From NCBI GenBank assembly GCA_019454665.1, contig JACFNW010000181.1:1-5369 (forward strand): a stretch of DNA of 5,369 bases, given 5' to 3'. Under the pieces are notes generated by a model that was not told the DNA's origin, made no database searches, and saw only the letters and a list, made by a program, of their open reading frames with translations. A program made the position numbers and the translations under genes. This DNA comes from Fimbriimonadaceae bacterium. GTDB taxonomy: Bacteria > Armatimonadota > Fimbriimonadia > Fimbriimonadales > Fimbriimonadaceae. This document shows, in pieces, positions 1 to 5,369 of this stretch. Each line of letters opens with the position of its first letter. Position 1 is the stretch's first letter.

Positions 1-411
1 GATGGCCTCGCGGATGGCCTCCGGCGTGATCTCGTGGAATACGATCCGCTCGACCTTGACGCTCTTCTTGGGCTTGAGCAATTCCAGAACGTGCCAACTG
101 ATGCTCTCGCCCTCTCGGTCTTCATCGGTGGCGAGCAGGACGGCTTCGACGTCTTTGGCGGCTTTGCGCAGCGCGGCGACGTGTCTGGCCTTCTCGGCCG
201 GCACGACGTAGTAGGGCTTGAACCCGTCGTTCACGTCCACGCCGTAGCGCCCCATCTCGGTCTTCTTGAGCTCGGCGGGGACGTCCTTGGCGCTCTCGGG
301 CAGGTCGCGGACGTGGCCGAACGAGGCTTCGACGACGTAGTCCGAGCCCAGAAAACGGCTGATGGTTTTGGCCTTTGCAGGCGATTCGACGATGACGAGT
401 TTCTTCCCCAT
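1..411 (-). CDS. topA: DNA topoisomerase I, N-terminal part (cut by window edge)
   Basis: This is the start of a type IA DNA topoisomerase, which relaxes negatively supercoiled DNA by single-strand passage. The ATG is at 411-409 and 137 codons are present. The rest, including the active-site tyrosine and any zinc ribbons, lies beyond position 1. The visible part is the Toprim domain. It opens [17 protein letters not shown], with the catalytic Glu9 and Lys13. It then has SFGHVRDLP (residues 30-38) and the acidic metal-binding motif [10 protein letters not shown], with Asp96, Asp98 and Glu100 in the positions of the E. coli DxDxE triad. FHEITPEAI (125-133) continues the family pattern. The [12 protein letters not shown] variant of the usual DPDREGEAIAWH occurs in several non-proteobacterial phyla. 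No clear Shine-Dalgarno sequence precedes the ATG. Function is sure; only the 3' part is unseen. Confidence 0.97.
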   Translation of the reverse strand, partial: MGKKLVIVESPAKAKTISRFLGSDYVVEASFGHVRDLPESAKDVPAELKKTEMGRYGVDVNDGFKPYYVVPAEKARHVAALRKAAKDVEAVLLATDEDREGESISWHVLELLKPKKSVKVERIVFHEITPEAIREAI

Positions 412-482
412 GAGATGATTCTGGATATTCGATGGACAGGGTGTCTGGCGGTTGCGCCAAGCCGATTGTTCCGGCGCGGCGT

Positions 483-513
483 AGGGTACCGGTTCCGGTG
501 AGACCGGTGTCAA
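483..513 (-). promoter_or_regulatory. Possible sigma-70-type promoter for topA
   Basis: On the minus strand, a perfect -35 hexamer TTGACA (513-508) is followed after 19 nt by TACCCT (488-483), which keeps the TA and final T of a -10 box. Transcription would start roughly 65 nt upstream of the topA ATG. The 19-nt spacing is longer than the preferred 17, and the -10 is weak. Two near-identical 9-mers, TA(G/C)GGTACC at 482-490 and 524-532, lie 42 bp apart around the -35 and could be a binding-site pair. The 130-bp gap between the M15 gene and topA holds nothing else that I recognise, and no T-run terminator. Confidence 0.35.
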
Positions 514-541
514 CCTGAATGCCTACGGTACCTGCCCGAGT

Positions 542-1090
542 TCAGGGCTTTTCGAAGTGCATGTGGTCGGGTCGCCGCCACTTGCCTCCCCAAGTCCAGC
601 CACGCTTCTCGAACGCGCGGACGGCTGCCGACCCTTTTGCCAAGGTTCCCGGGGCTTTCGGGTCGTAGACCGCGCCCGTTCGGTCGTGGCCGATGTGGGG
701 GTTCTGCATGGGGTTGATGTCGATCGCTCGGCCCGATGCGTGGTTCGAAAGACGGCGCGTGCCTTCGACCTTGCGGTAGTTGAACCCCGACGTGTTGTTG
801 TCCTTCATCGAGGCGAGGTCGTCCCAGCGGTAGGCCGAGGCCGAGCGCACCTTTTCGATGCGGAAGCCTTGGTCCAGCAGTTCGGCGAAGATCTCGCGCA
901 CCTCTTTGGCCAAGGAGGCGTCCACGACCAACGTGCCGCGTTGTCGGTTTCCATCGTAGTCCAGATGCTCCACCTCGACCAACGCCTGCCGCTTGAGGAC
1001 GCTGGCGGGAGCGGTCGAACCCGCCAACGCCTCGGTCCGCGCATCGTCGTGCGCGAGCGCGACCAGAGCCAGCAGGAGACCGAGCGCCAC
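542..1090 (-). CDS. Secreted M15-family zinc peptidase (peptidoglycan peptidase type)
   Basis: A 182-residue exported metallopeptidase of the M15 (LAS) superfamily. Relatives are D-alanyl-D-alanine carboxypeptidases or L-alanyl-D-glutamate endopeptidases that cut peptidoglycan stem peptides. Residues 1-13 form a hydrophobic signal-like segment (MALGLLLALVALA). The mature domain shows SASAYRWDD (83-91), then DNNTSGFNYR (97-106), then SNHASGRAIDIN (115-126), which supplies the zinc ligands His117 and Asp124. The C-terminal PDHMHFE (174-180) supplies the third ligand His178 and a probable catalytic Asp175. The start chosen is GTG at 1090. It lies 9 nt after the GH44 stop and in the same frame, with a G6 run at 1108-1103 as the only Shine-Dalgarno-like signal. 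The signal segment lacks the usual basic residues. The exact bond cut cannot be told from sequence. The gene is likely co-transcribed with the upstream glucanase. Confidence 0.9.
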   Translation of the reverse strand: MALGLLLALVALAHDDARTEALAGSTAPASVLKRQALVEVEHLDYDGNRQRGTLVVDASLAKEVREIFAELLDQGFRIEKVRSASAYRWDDLASMKDNNTSGFNYRKVEGTRRLSNHASGRAIDINPMQNPHIGHDRTGAVYDPKAPGTLAKGSAAVRAFEKRGWTWGGKWRRPDHMHFEKP

Positions 1091-1099
1091 GCCGACAGG

Positions 1100-2626
1100 C
1101 TACCCCCCGAGTCGAAGTACGGTGATCGAACGCGGTGCGAGATCGAAAGCCGTCCCGACCGTCGGCCCGGGGACGACTTCGGCCGCCGAGCCCTGCAACA
1201 CGAACGTCGGCGCGCCGCCTTTGGGCCAAGTCAGGCCGGAGAAGGAGACCCCCAGCGGCTGCGGCGTACGGTTGATCGCGACCAAAGTGACTCGGCTTGG
1301 GTCGTCGGAGTGCGCCGAGGCGTAGACGGCCAGTTTCTCCCGGTCGGCCACGGGCCATTCGACGGCCAGTGCTCGGTCGCCGAACCGGCTGCCCCGGCCA
1401 TCGTAGTTTCGATAAACCGAGAACGCCGCGCGGTTCATGGGCTCGTTGCCGGCGTCTAACTCCCAGAGCATCGCGCCCGCCAGTCCGAACCTGCCGAACG
1501 CGCCGAGGGCGTCGGCCGCCGCGATGGCCCCGCTGATGTGGTGCCCGCCGCCGAAGTTCCACTCGGTCACGCCGAGCCCCGTCCCCGGCCATAGGGCGTT
1601 GATCCGCCCTTGCAGGTCGCCGATGTAGTTGATGGGCTGGTTGCCCAGGATGTCCCGCGTGATCCACGAGTTCTCGACGTACGTGTTGTCCCACAGCGAA
1701 CGCGACGCCTGAACCCGCGCGCTCGCCGCGACTTCGTCGGTGTCCCGACCGGTCACGCGTCTGCCGTTGGCGTCTTGGTGTTCCGAGTAGAAGTGGAAGT
1801 CGAGGACGTCGAGCAACCGAACGCCTGCATTGGCGGATGCTTGCTTGAGTTCCTGAAGATAGAAGTCCACGAACCGTCGGCCACCGTGGTCCGGCGCGCC
1901 GGCCAGGTTGAGCGACTCCCACCAACTGAACCCGCAGGGCCCGACGATCTTCGCATCGGGGACCATGGCCTTGACCGAAGCCGCCAGCGGCGCGGACCGC
2001 TCGATCATCTCCGCATAGGTGGTTTTGAGCGGGTGGATGGCCGCGTGGGTGTGGCTCCACAGGCCGGGCTCGTTGTCCAAACCGAACCAGAGCGGCTGGC
2101 CGTTGCGCATGGGCGTGGTGTAGCGTGCGGCGAGGTGCGCGGCGAACTGGGACTGGTAGACGTCGCCATCGCCTCGGACCGGCTTGCCGCTTTGGACGGT
2201 GAACCGGTTCCTTCGGAAGCGGACGTCGAGGTAGTTGGGCGTGTTGCGCACGTCTCCGTCGCCGTTCTTGTCGGCGGCCACGTAGTCGAGCAGACTCAAC
2301 TGCACCATGCCGCCGCCTCGGCGGGCGAAGGCCCCGTCGAGGAACTTGGTGACCGCGCGGGCGGGCTCGTCGCTGGATTCCAGCCAGCCGTCGTTCTGGA
2401 AGAACCAGTCGCTCCCCGCGTTGCTGGCGTTGTTCTCCCAGTTGTAGGCGGAGAACCGGTTGCCGCCGCAGCGGAGAATGGTGAACCGAGGGTCGTCGGC
2501 GGGCAACGAAGGCCACGTGTTGATGCCGTAGATCCAAGGCGAGATCGTGGCAACGACCTGATCGGGGTCCACATGGACCGGGATGGCGGCGGTTGGCACC
2601 ACCAAGAGGAGCGCAGCGAGCACCAC
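1100..2626 (-). CDS. Secreted GH44 family endo-beta-glucanase/xyloglucanase
   Basis: A 508-residue glycoside hydrolase of family 44, retaining enzymes that cut internal beta-1,4 links in cellulose, xyloglucan and related glucans. Residues 1-16 are a hydrophobic export signal. Family hallmarks follow in order: ISPWIYGIN (28-36), LRCGGNRFSAYNWENNASNAG (51-71), LDNEPGLWSHTH (183-194) with the probable acid/base Glu186, LDVLDFHFY (272-280), and GVTEWNFGGGHHISGA (352-367) with the probable nucleophile Glu355. AMLWELDAGN (385-394) closes the barrel, and the last roughly 100 residues look like the beta-sandwich that accompanies the GH44 barrel. No carbohydrate-binding module, dockerin or S-layer domain is present. 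The start is GTG at 2626. No ATG, GTG or TTG lies further upstream in frame, yet the untranslated in-frame codons read RRARRLTI, so a CTG start at 2635 is conceivable. The substrate within the family is not resolved. Confidence 0.92.
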   Translation of the reverse strand: MVLAALLLVVPTAAIPVHVDPDQVVATISPWIYGINTWPSLPADDPRFTILRCGGNRFSAYNWENNASNAGSDWFFQNDGWLESSDEPARAVTKFLDGAFARRGGGMVQLSLLDYVAADKNGDGDVRNTPNYLDVRFRRNRFTVQSGKPVRGDGDVYQSQFAAHLAARYTTPMRNGQPLWFGLDNEPGLWSHTHAAIHPLKTTYAEMIERSAPLAASVKAMVPDAKIVGPCGFSWWESLNLAGAPDHGGRRFVDFYLQELKQASANAGVRLLDVLDFHFYSEHQDANGRRVTGRDTDEVAASARVQASRSLWDNTYVENSWITRDILGNQPINYIGDLQGRINALWPGTGLGVTEWNFGGGHHISGAIAAADALGAFGRFGLAGAMLWELDAGNEPMNRAAFSVYRNYDGRGSRFGDRALAVEWPVADREKLAVYASAHSDDPSRVTLVAINRTPQPLGVSFSGLTWPKGGAPTFVLQGSAAEVVPGPTVGTAFDLAPRSITVLRLGG

Positions 2627-2722
2627 GATTGTCAGTCTGCGCGCCCTGCGCCAAGGTTCCCGGGATTGCGGCGACCCACGGTGTCATAATCCCTGTGGCC
2701 GACAAGCCGGGATTCCGCACCC
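2627..2722. promoter_or_regulatory. Divergent intergenic region with three GGGATT elements
   Basis: These 96 bp separate the divergent GH44 and IDH-domain genes and must hold promoters in both directions. A CATAAT hexamer at 2685-2690 is a possible plus-strand -10, but no convincing -35 stands 16-19 nt upstream of it. The 8-mer CCGGGATT occurs directly at 2660-2667 and 2707-2714. An inverted copy of its core (AATCCC, 2688-2693) lies between them and overlaps the candidate -10. This could be an operator for divergent control. The evidence is pattern only. Confidence 0.25.
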
Positions 2723-3025
2723 ATGATGAACCTGCACGGAGTGGACATCTACATCTGGACCCCCCAGACGCCCGACCTGCCGAAAGAGTTCGGCAAGTTC
2801 AAACTCATCTTGATTTCCAACCGAGGACCGCGCGTGTATCCGCCGCCCGCCCCGGACATGGACCTGCTCGACTGGCCCCGCGCCCGATTCCTCAGCGACA
2901 CTGTCGTGACGGACGAGGAAGTGGACGCCCTGGTCCACCATCTCACCGGCCTCGGATGGCGCTGGACGAAGTGCCAGAAGCTCTTCATCAAGGACGGCGT
3001 CAACCAGTTCAGCCAGCCCTACTGA
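2723..3025 (+). CDS. Free-standing homologue of the isocitrate dehydrogenase C-terminal domain
   Basis: A 100-residue cytoplasmic protein with no signal peptide or membrane segment. It matches, in order, the C-terminal accessory domain that Thermus- and Rickettsia-type NADP-isocitrate dehydrogenases carry after their catalytic core (Pfam Isocitrate_DH_C type). The comparison was made from memory. HGVDIYI (5-11) corresponds to GVDVFVE of Thermus IDH. KLILISNRGPRVYPP (27-41) corresponds to LKMISNRGTKVYPP. DWPRARFL (50-57) corresponds to DHYRCRFL. VTDEEVDALV (62-71) corresponds to the helix DPEILDLV. WRWTKCQKL (79-87) followed by KDG corresponds to RFRWMHLEKLQEFDG. The ATG at 2723 is followed directly by a second ATG at 2726; either could start the protein. 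No strong Shine-Dalgarno sequence is seen. The gene stands 170 nt upstream of a catalytic IDH gene that lacks this domain. I infer that the two products form one enzyme, or that this one modulates IDH assembly or stability. The role of the domain is poorly defined even in fused enzymes. Confidence 0.8.
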   Translation: MMNLHGVDIYIWTPQTPDLPKEFGKFKLILISNRGPRVYPPPAPDMDLLDWPRARFLSDTVVTDEEVDALVHHLTGLGWRWTKCQKLFIKDGVNQFSQPY

Positions 3026-3026
3026 A

Positions 3027-3136
3027 GACAGGGAAAAGGGAAGATGGAACTTGGAGTGAGGACCGCTGAGACAACCAGGCACCGAGTGCCCTCTCGCGAC
3101 GGCGACTCCAACGCATTCCTCGCTTTTCCCTTTGTC
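3027..3136 (+). other. Extended imperfect hairpin in the spacer before icd
   Basis: Starting 2 nt after the stop of the small gene, the spacer can fold on itself over 110 nt. GACAGGGAAAAG (3027-3038) pairs with CTTTTCCCT plus GTC (3123-3131 and 3134-3136, TT bulged). GGAA (3046-3049) pairs with TTCC (3116-3119). TTGGAGT (3051-3057) pairs with ACTCCAA (3105-3111). Near the tip, GGCAC CGA GTGCC (3078-3090) makes a 5-bp stem with a 3-nt loop. It may be an RNA structure controlling icd, an attenuator or processing site, or a small inverted-repeat element with about 30-bp imperfect ends. No target-site duplication is evident. Confidence 0.5.
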
Positions 3137-3195
3137 CCCCTTCCTTTTTTCCTTCTTCCTTCTTCCATCTCCCTACCCCCACCCACCAAAACCCC
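3135..3195 (+). promoter_or_regulatory. G-free, pyrimidine-rich leader of icd (possible rut or S1 site)
   Basis: All 61 nt immediately before the icd ATG contain no G. The first 32 (3135-3166) are purely C and T, including a T6 run at 3145-3150; the last part is C and A rich. A Shine-Dalgarno sequence is therefore impossible here. In a GC-rich genome such a stretch is far from random. Known uses of C-rich, G-poor unstructured RNA are Rho loading (rut sites) and ribosomal protein S1-dependent initiation. Either would let icd expression be set apart from that of the upstream small gene. No -10/-35 pair is obvious inside it. Confidence 0.4.
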
Positions 3196-4197
3196 ATGGC
3201 ACACCAAGTTTGTTTGATTCGAGGAGACGGCGTCGGACCCGAGTTGGTCGCCGCCGTCGAGACCGTGTTCGAGGCCGCCAAGGTCTCGGTTGACTGGATC
3301 GAAGTCGAGGCTGGCCTCAAGTGCGTCGAGGCGGGCAAGCCCATCGTCCCCGAAGAGACGATCGCGAAGATCAAGGAGATCGGCGTGGGCCTCAAGGCGC
3401 CCATGACGACGCCGATCGGCAAGGGCAGCGTCAGCCCCAACGTCACGCTGCGCAAGAAGCTGGACCTCTACGCGTGCGTCCGCCCGGTGAAGCAGCTCCC
3501 TGGCGTTCCCACGCCGTTCGACGGGCTGGACATCGTCATTTTCCGCGAGAACACCGAAGACCTGTACGCCCAGATCGAGTACATGGCGACCGAGCACGTG
3601 GCCCACTCGGTGAAGATCATCAGCGACTTCGGCTCGGAGCGCATCTGCCGCGCCGCGTTCGAATATGCCCGCAAGAACGGGCGCAAACGCGTGGTCGGTG
3701 TACACAAGGCGAACATCATGAAGATCGCCGACGGCCTGTTCCTGAACGTTTTCAAGAAGGTCGCCACCGAGTACCCCGAGATCGAGTCGTGGGACAACAT
3801 CGTGGACAACCAGTGCATGCAGTTGGTCACGAAGTGGAAGCTCTACGACGTGCTGGTGATGCCGAACCTGTACGGCGACATCGTCTCCGACTTGGCGGCG
3901 GGCATGATGGGCGGATTGGGCGTTGCGCCGGGCGCGAACTATGGCGTCGGCTGTGCGCTGTTCGAGGCCGTGCACGGCTCTGCGCCCAAGTACACGGGCA
4001 TGAACAAGGTCAACCCAACGGCTCTCTTGCTCTCAGCCACCCTGATGCTCGAGCATCTGGGCGAGCTAGACGCCCGCAGGGACGTCGAGGGTGCGTTGGA
4101 GGAGACGCTGAAGAAGGGCGTCAAGACGTACGACCTCGGTGGCGACGCGACGACGAGCGGTTTCGCCGACGCGATCGCGAGCGAACTGCGGGGGTAA
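3196..4197 (+). CDS. icd: Isocitrate dehydrogenase, short catalytic-core form, NADP-type residues
   Basis: Oxidative decarboxylation of isocitrate to 2-oxoglutarate in the TCA cycle, cytoplasmic, metal-dependent. The 333 residues cover the whole beta-decarboxylating dehydrogenase fold. IRGDGVGPE (8-16) opens the protein. The substrate loop GSVSPNVTLRKKL (77-89) has Ser80, Asn82 and Arg86 in the isocitrate-type SxNxxxR pattern rather than the isopropylmalate-type loop. Arg96, Arg117 and Tyr124 (in RENTEDLY) and Lys171 (in HKANIMK) complete the site. Metal ligands are Asp204, Asp228 and Asp232 (NLYGDIVSD). In EAVHGSAPKYTGMNKVNP (257-274), Lys265, Tyr266 and Val272 match residues that bind the NADP 2'-phosphate; NAD enzymes usually have Asp-Ile there. 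Unlike Thermus IDH, the protein ends right after the core, and the missing C-terminal domain is encoded upstream. The ATG at 3196 is supported by family alignment despite lacking any Shine-Dalgarno. Homoisocitrate activity is the main alternative but is less likely. Confidence 0.92.
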   Translation: MAHQVCLIRGDGVGPELVAAVETVFEAAKVSVDWIEVEAGLKCVEAGKPIVPEETIAKIKEIGVGLKAPMTTPIGKGSVSPNVTLRKKLDLYACVRPVKQLPGVPTPFDGLDIVIFRENTEDLYAQIEYMATEHVAHSVKIISDFGSERICRAAFEYARKNGRKRVVGVHKANIMKIADGLFLNVFKKVATEYPEIESWDNIVDNQCMQLVTKWKLYDVLVMPNLYGDIVSDLAAGMMGGLGVAPGANYGVGCALFEAVHGSAPKYTGMNKVNPTALLLSATLMLEHLGELDARRDVEGALEETLKKGVKTYDLGGDATTSGFADAIASELRG

Positions 4198-4204
4198 AGC
4201 CTCC

Positions 4205-4774
4205 TTGGTTCAAATTGCCGTGTTCGTCGGAACCCGTGGGCGCGGGAGCAACCTCCGCGCCATTCACGACGCCTGCTCGCGGGGCGAAGTGCCTGCTCGC
4301 GTGACCCTCGTGGTCGGGACGCGGCCAGATTCCGGCGCCATCGAGTGGGCCCGCGAAGCGGGACTGCCGACCGTTGTGGTCGAGCCGGGCGAGGGCTACG
4401 GCCCCAGGCTTCTCGACGCCCTAAAGCAGGCCGGGGTCGAGTGGATTTGCTTGGCAGGGTACCTGCGCCTGCTCCCCGCCGAGGTGCTGCAGGCCTTTCC
4501 CAACAAGGTCTTGAACATCCACCCCGCGCTGCTGCCCAAGCATGGCGGCAAGGGGATGTACGGCATGCACGTCCACGAAGCCGTGCTCGCGGCGGGCGAG
4601 GACGAATCTGGCTGCACGGTCCACTACGTCACCGAGCGATACGACGAAGGCGCCCCGATTCTGCAGTTGAGGTGCCCCGTTTTTCCCGGTGACACCCCCG
4701 AGTCGCTGGCGGCCAGGGTGCTCGTTTTGGAGCATCAAGCGTATCCCGAGGCGTTGCGCCGCGTACTTCAATGA
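4205..4774 (+). CDS. purN: Phosphoribosylglycinamide formyltransferase
   Basis: GAR transformylase moves the formyl group of 10-formyltetrahydrofolate to glycinamide ribonucleotide, the third step of de novo purine synthesis. I use the TTG start at 4205, which gives 189 residues beginning MVQIAVFVGTRGRGSNLRAI and places the phosphate-binding GRGSN (12-16) at its normal distance from the N-terminus. An upstream ATG at 4139 would add an unrelated arginine-rich tail and overlap icd by 59 nt, so it is rejected. A G5 run (4190-4194) about 10 nt before the TTG may serve as ribosome binding site. Catalytic Asn104 and His106 lie in VLNIHPALLPK (102-112), and Asp147 lies in VTERYDEGAPILQ (142-154). 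The HGGKGMYGMHVHEAV stretch (113-127) marks the subfamily with a longer loop than E. coli PurN. The start follows the icd stop by 7 nt and the stop precedes plsC by 1 nt, so it is mid-operon. Confidence 0.95.
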   Translation: MVQIAVFVGTRGRGSNLRAIHDACSRGEVPARVTLVVGTRPDSGAIEWAREAGLPTVVVEPGEGYGPRLLDALKQAGVEWICLAGYLRLLPAEVLQAFPNKVLNIHPALLPKHGGKGMYGMHVHEAVLAAGEDESGCTVHYVTERYDEGAPILQLRCPVFPGDTPESLAARVLVLEHQAYPEALRRVLQ

Positions 4775-4775
4775 C

Positions 4776-5369
4776 ATGGCGACCGACCTCGTGCCCGGCT
4801 CCCGCTTCTACGAGCGGTGGTTCCTGCCCATCGGCCGCTTCGTCACGTGGCCGCTGTTCTTCATCTTGGGTCCGGTGCGCGTTCGCCACGCCGACCGGGT
4901 GCCCCGCTCCGGACCGTTGCTGATCGTCGCCAACCACCGGAGCGATTCGGACCCCGTTTTCGTTCAGAAGGCGTGCCCGCGCGCGATGCACTACATGGCC
5001 AAGCGCGAGCTGTTCTCGATCAAGGGGCTGGGTTGGCTGATTCGTCGGTTGAACGCGTTCCCCGTCGAACGCGACACCGCCGACCGGGGGGCCTTGAGGT
5101 TCACCGCTCAACTGCTGGAAGCGGGGGAAGCGGTCACCGTGTTCCCCGAAGGGCGGATCAGTCCCAACGGGCAATTGCTGCCCATCAAGTCGGGCGTGGC
5201 GCTTCTGGCTCGCCAGACGGGGGCGCCGGTCATCTGCTGCCGCCTCATCAACACCGAGCGCGTCATTCCCTACGGCTCGGTCTGGCCCCGCCCCTCGTGG
5301 CGCGGCGTCGAAGTGGTGTGGAGCGAGCCGAGGACGTTCGGGCGGGATGCCGAGACCGAGGAGATCATG
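4776..5369 (+). CDS. plsC: 1-acyl-sn-glycerol-3-phosphate acyltransferase (3' end cut by window)
   Basis: A PlsC-type acyltransferase that acylates lysophosphatidic acid to phosphatidic acid on the inner face of the membrane. 198 codons are present and the frame is open to the window edge. A hydrophobic stretch at about 15-34 (LPIGRFVTWPLFFILGP) is the likely membrane anchor. Acyltransferase motifs follow in order: block I NHRSDSD with His54 and Asp59 (HX4D), block II FPVERD (95-100), block III VFPEGRIS (122-129), and block IV GAPVICCRLI (149-158). These residue patterns are diagnostic of the family; the acyl or head-group acceptor could still differ, as in other PlsC-like proteins. The ATG at 4776 lies one base past the purN TGA with no separate Shine-Dalgarno, which suggests translational coupling. 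Confidence 0.93.
   Translation, partial: MATDLVPGSRFYERWFLPIGRFVTWPLFFILGPVRVRHADRVPRSGPLLIVANHRSDSDPVFVQKACPRAMHYMAKRELFSIKGLGWLIRRLNAFPVERDTADRGALRFTAQLLEAGEAVTVFPEGRISPNGQLLPIKSGVALLARQTGAPVICCRLINTERVIPYGSVWPRPSWRGVEVVWSEPRTFGRDAETEEIM

Noticed and set aside
639..653. 15-bp exact repeat GCCAAGGTTCCCGGG also present at 2650-2664
   Set aside because: One copy is ordinary M15 coding sequence (PGTLAKG) and the other lies in the divergent spacer. With no flanking similarity it is probably chance in GC-rich DNA.
1610..2689. 359-codon plus-strand open frame opposite the GH44 gene
   Set aside because: Antisense shadow of the glucanase; valine/glutamate-rich composition typical of the complement of a GC-rich gene, no motif.
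510..2720. Long minus-strand open frame of 736 codons spanning both the glucanase and peptidase genes
   Set aside because: Arg/Pro/Gly-rich translation without recognisable domains, lying in another frame over two genes with clear family motifs. It is an open-frame artefact of high GC.
3123..3150. Intrinsic terminator formed by the spacer hairpin plus the T6 run
   Set aside because: The paired arm ends at 3136 and the T6 run begins 9 nt later after a C-rich stretch, and the stem is long and interrupted. It does not match a canonical Rho-independent terminator.
3019..3975. 318-codon minus-strand open frame opposite icd, also covering the purine/pyrimidine spacer
   Set aside because: Its body is the complement of conserved icd codons and its tail is low-complexity Lys/Glu/Gly from the polypyrimidine tract. 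Not a gene.
4139..4204. Upstream ATG extension of purN
   Set aside because: The extra 22 residues are shadow sequence of the icd 3' end. PurN family alignment starts at the TTG (4205).
3321..4304. 327-codon plus-strand open frame overlapping icd in another frame
   Set aside because: Arg/His/Gly-rich shadow of icd running into the purN start; no domain signature.
4629..5174. 181-codon minus-strand open frame opposite purN/plsC
   Set aside because: Covers the end of purN and most of plsC, both strongly supported on the plus strand; no motif on the minus strand.

Overview
This GC-rich bacterial window holds seven protein-coding genes in two divergent blocks and no RNA gene, CRISPR array or transposase. 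The mix points to a free-living, saprophytic, non-model bacterium: a TopA with the [12 protein letters not shown] signature, a secreted GH44 endoglucanase, a Thermus/Rickettsia-flavoured isocitrate dehydrogenase, GTG and TTG starts, and weak or absent Shine-Dalgarno sequences. Armatimonadota or a neighbouring phylum would fit, but that placement is an inference from protein flavour only.

Left block, minus strand, read from 2626 down to 1. A secreted GH44 beta-glucanase (2626-1100) is followed after 9 nt, in the same reading frame, by a secreted M15-type zinc peptidase (1090-542). These two form a likely two-gene transcription unit. A 130-bp gap with a possible promoter separates them from the N-terminal 137 codons of DNA topoisomerase I (411-1), whose remainder lies outside the window.

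Right block, plus strand. A 96-bp divergent intergenic region leads to a 100-codon gene (2723-3025). Its product looks like the C-terminal accessory domain of Thermus/Rickettsia-type isocitrate dehydrogenases, but as a free-standing protein. After a 170-bp spacer comes the 333-residue catalytic core of an IDH, with NADP-type residues. The spacer contains a long imperfect hairpin and then a 61-nt leader with no G at all. Tightly packed behind icd are purN (GAR transformylase) and plsC (1-acylglycerol-3-phosphate acyltransferase), the latter cut by the window end. icd-purN-plsC probably form an operon.

The most unusual content is the apparent split isocitrate dehydrogenase: the domain fused to the C-terminus in Thermus here sits as a separate gene upstream of the catalytic gene. 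The structured, G-less spacer between the two suggests that the catalytic gene is controlled separately, for example by Rho/rut, S1-dependent initiation or attenuation.
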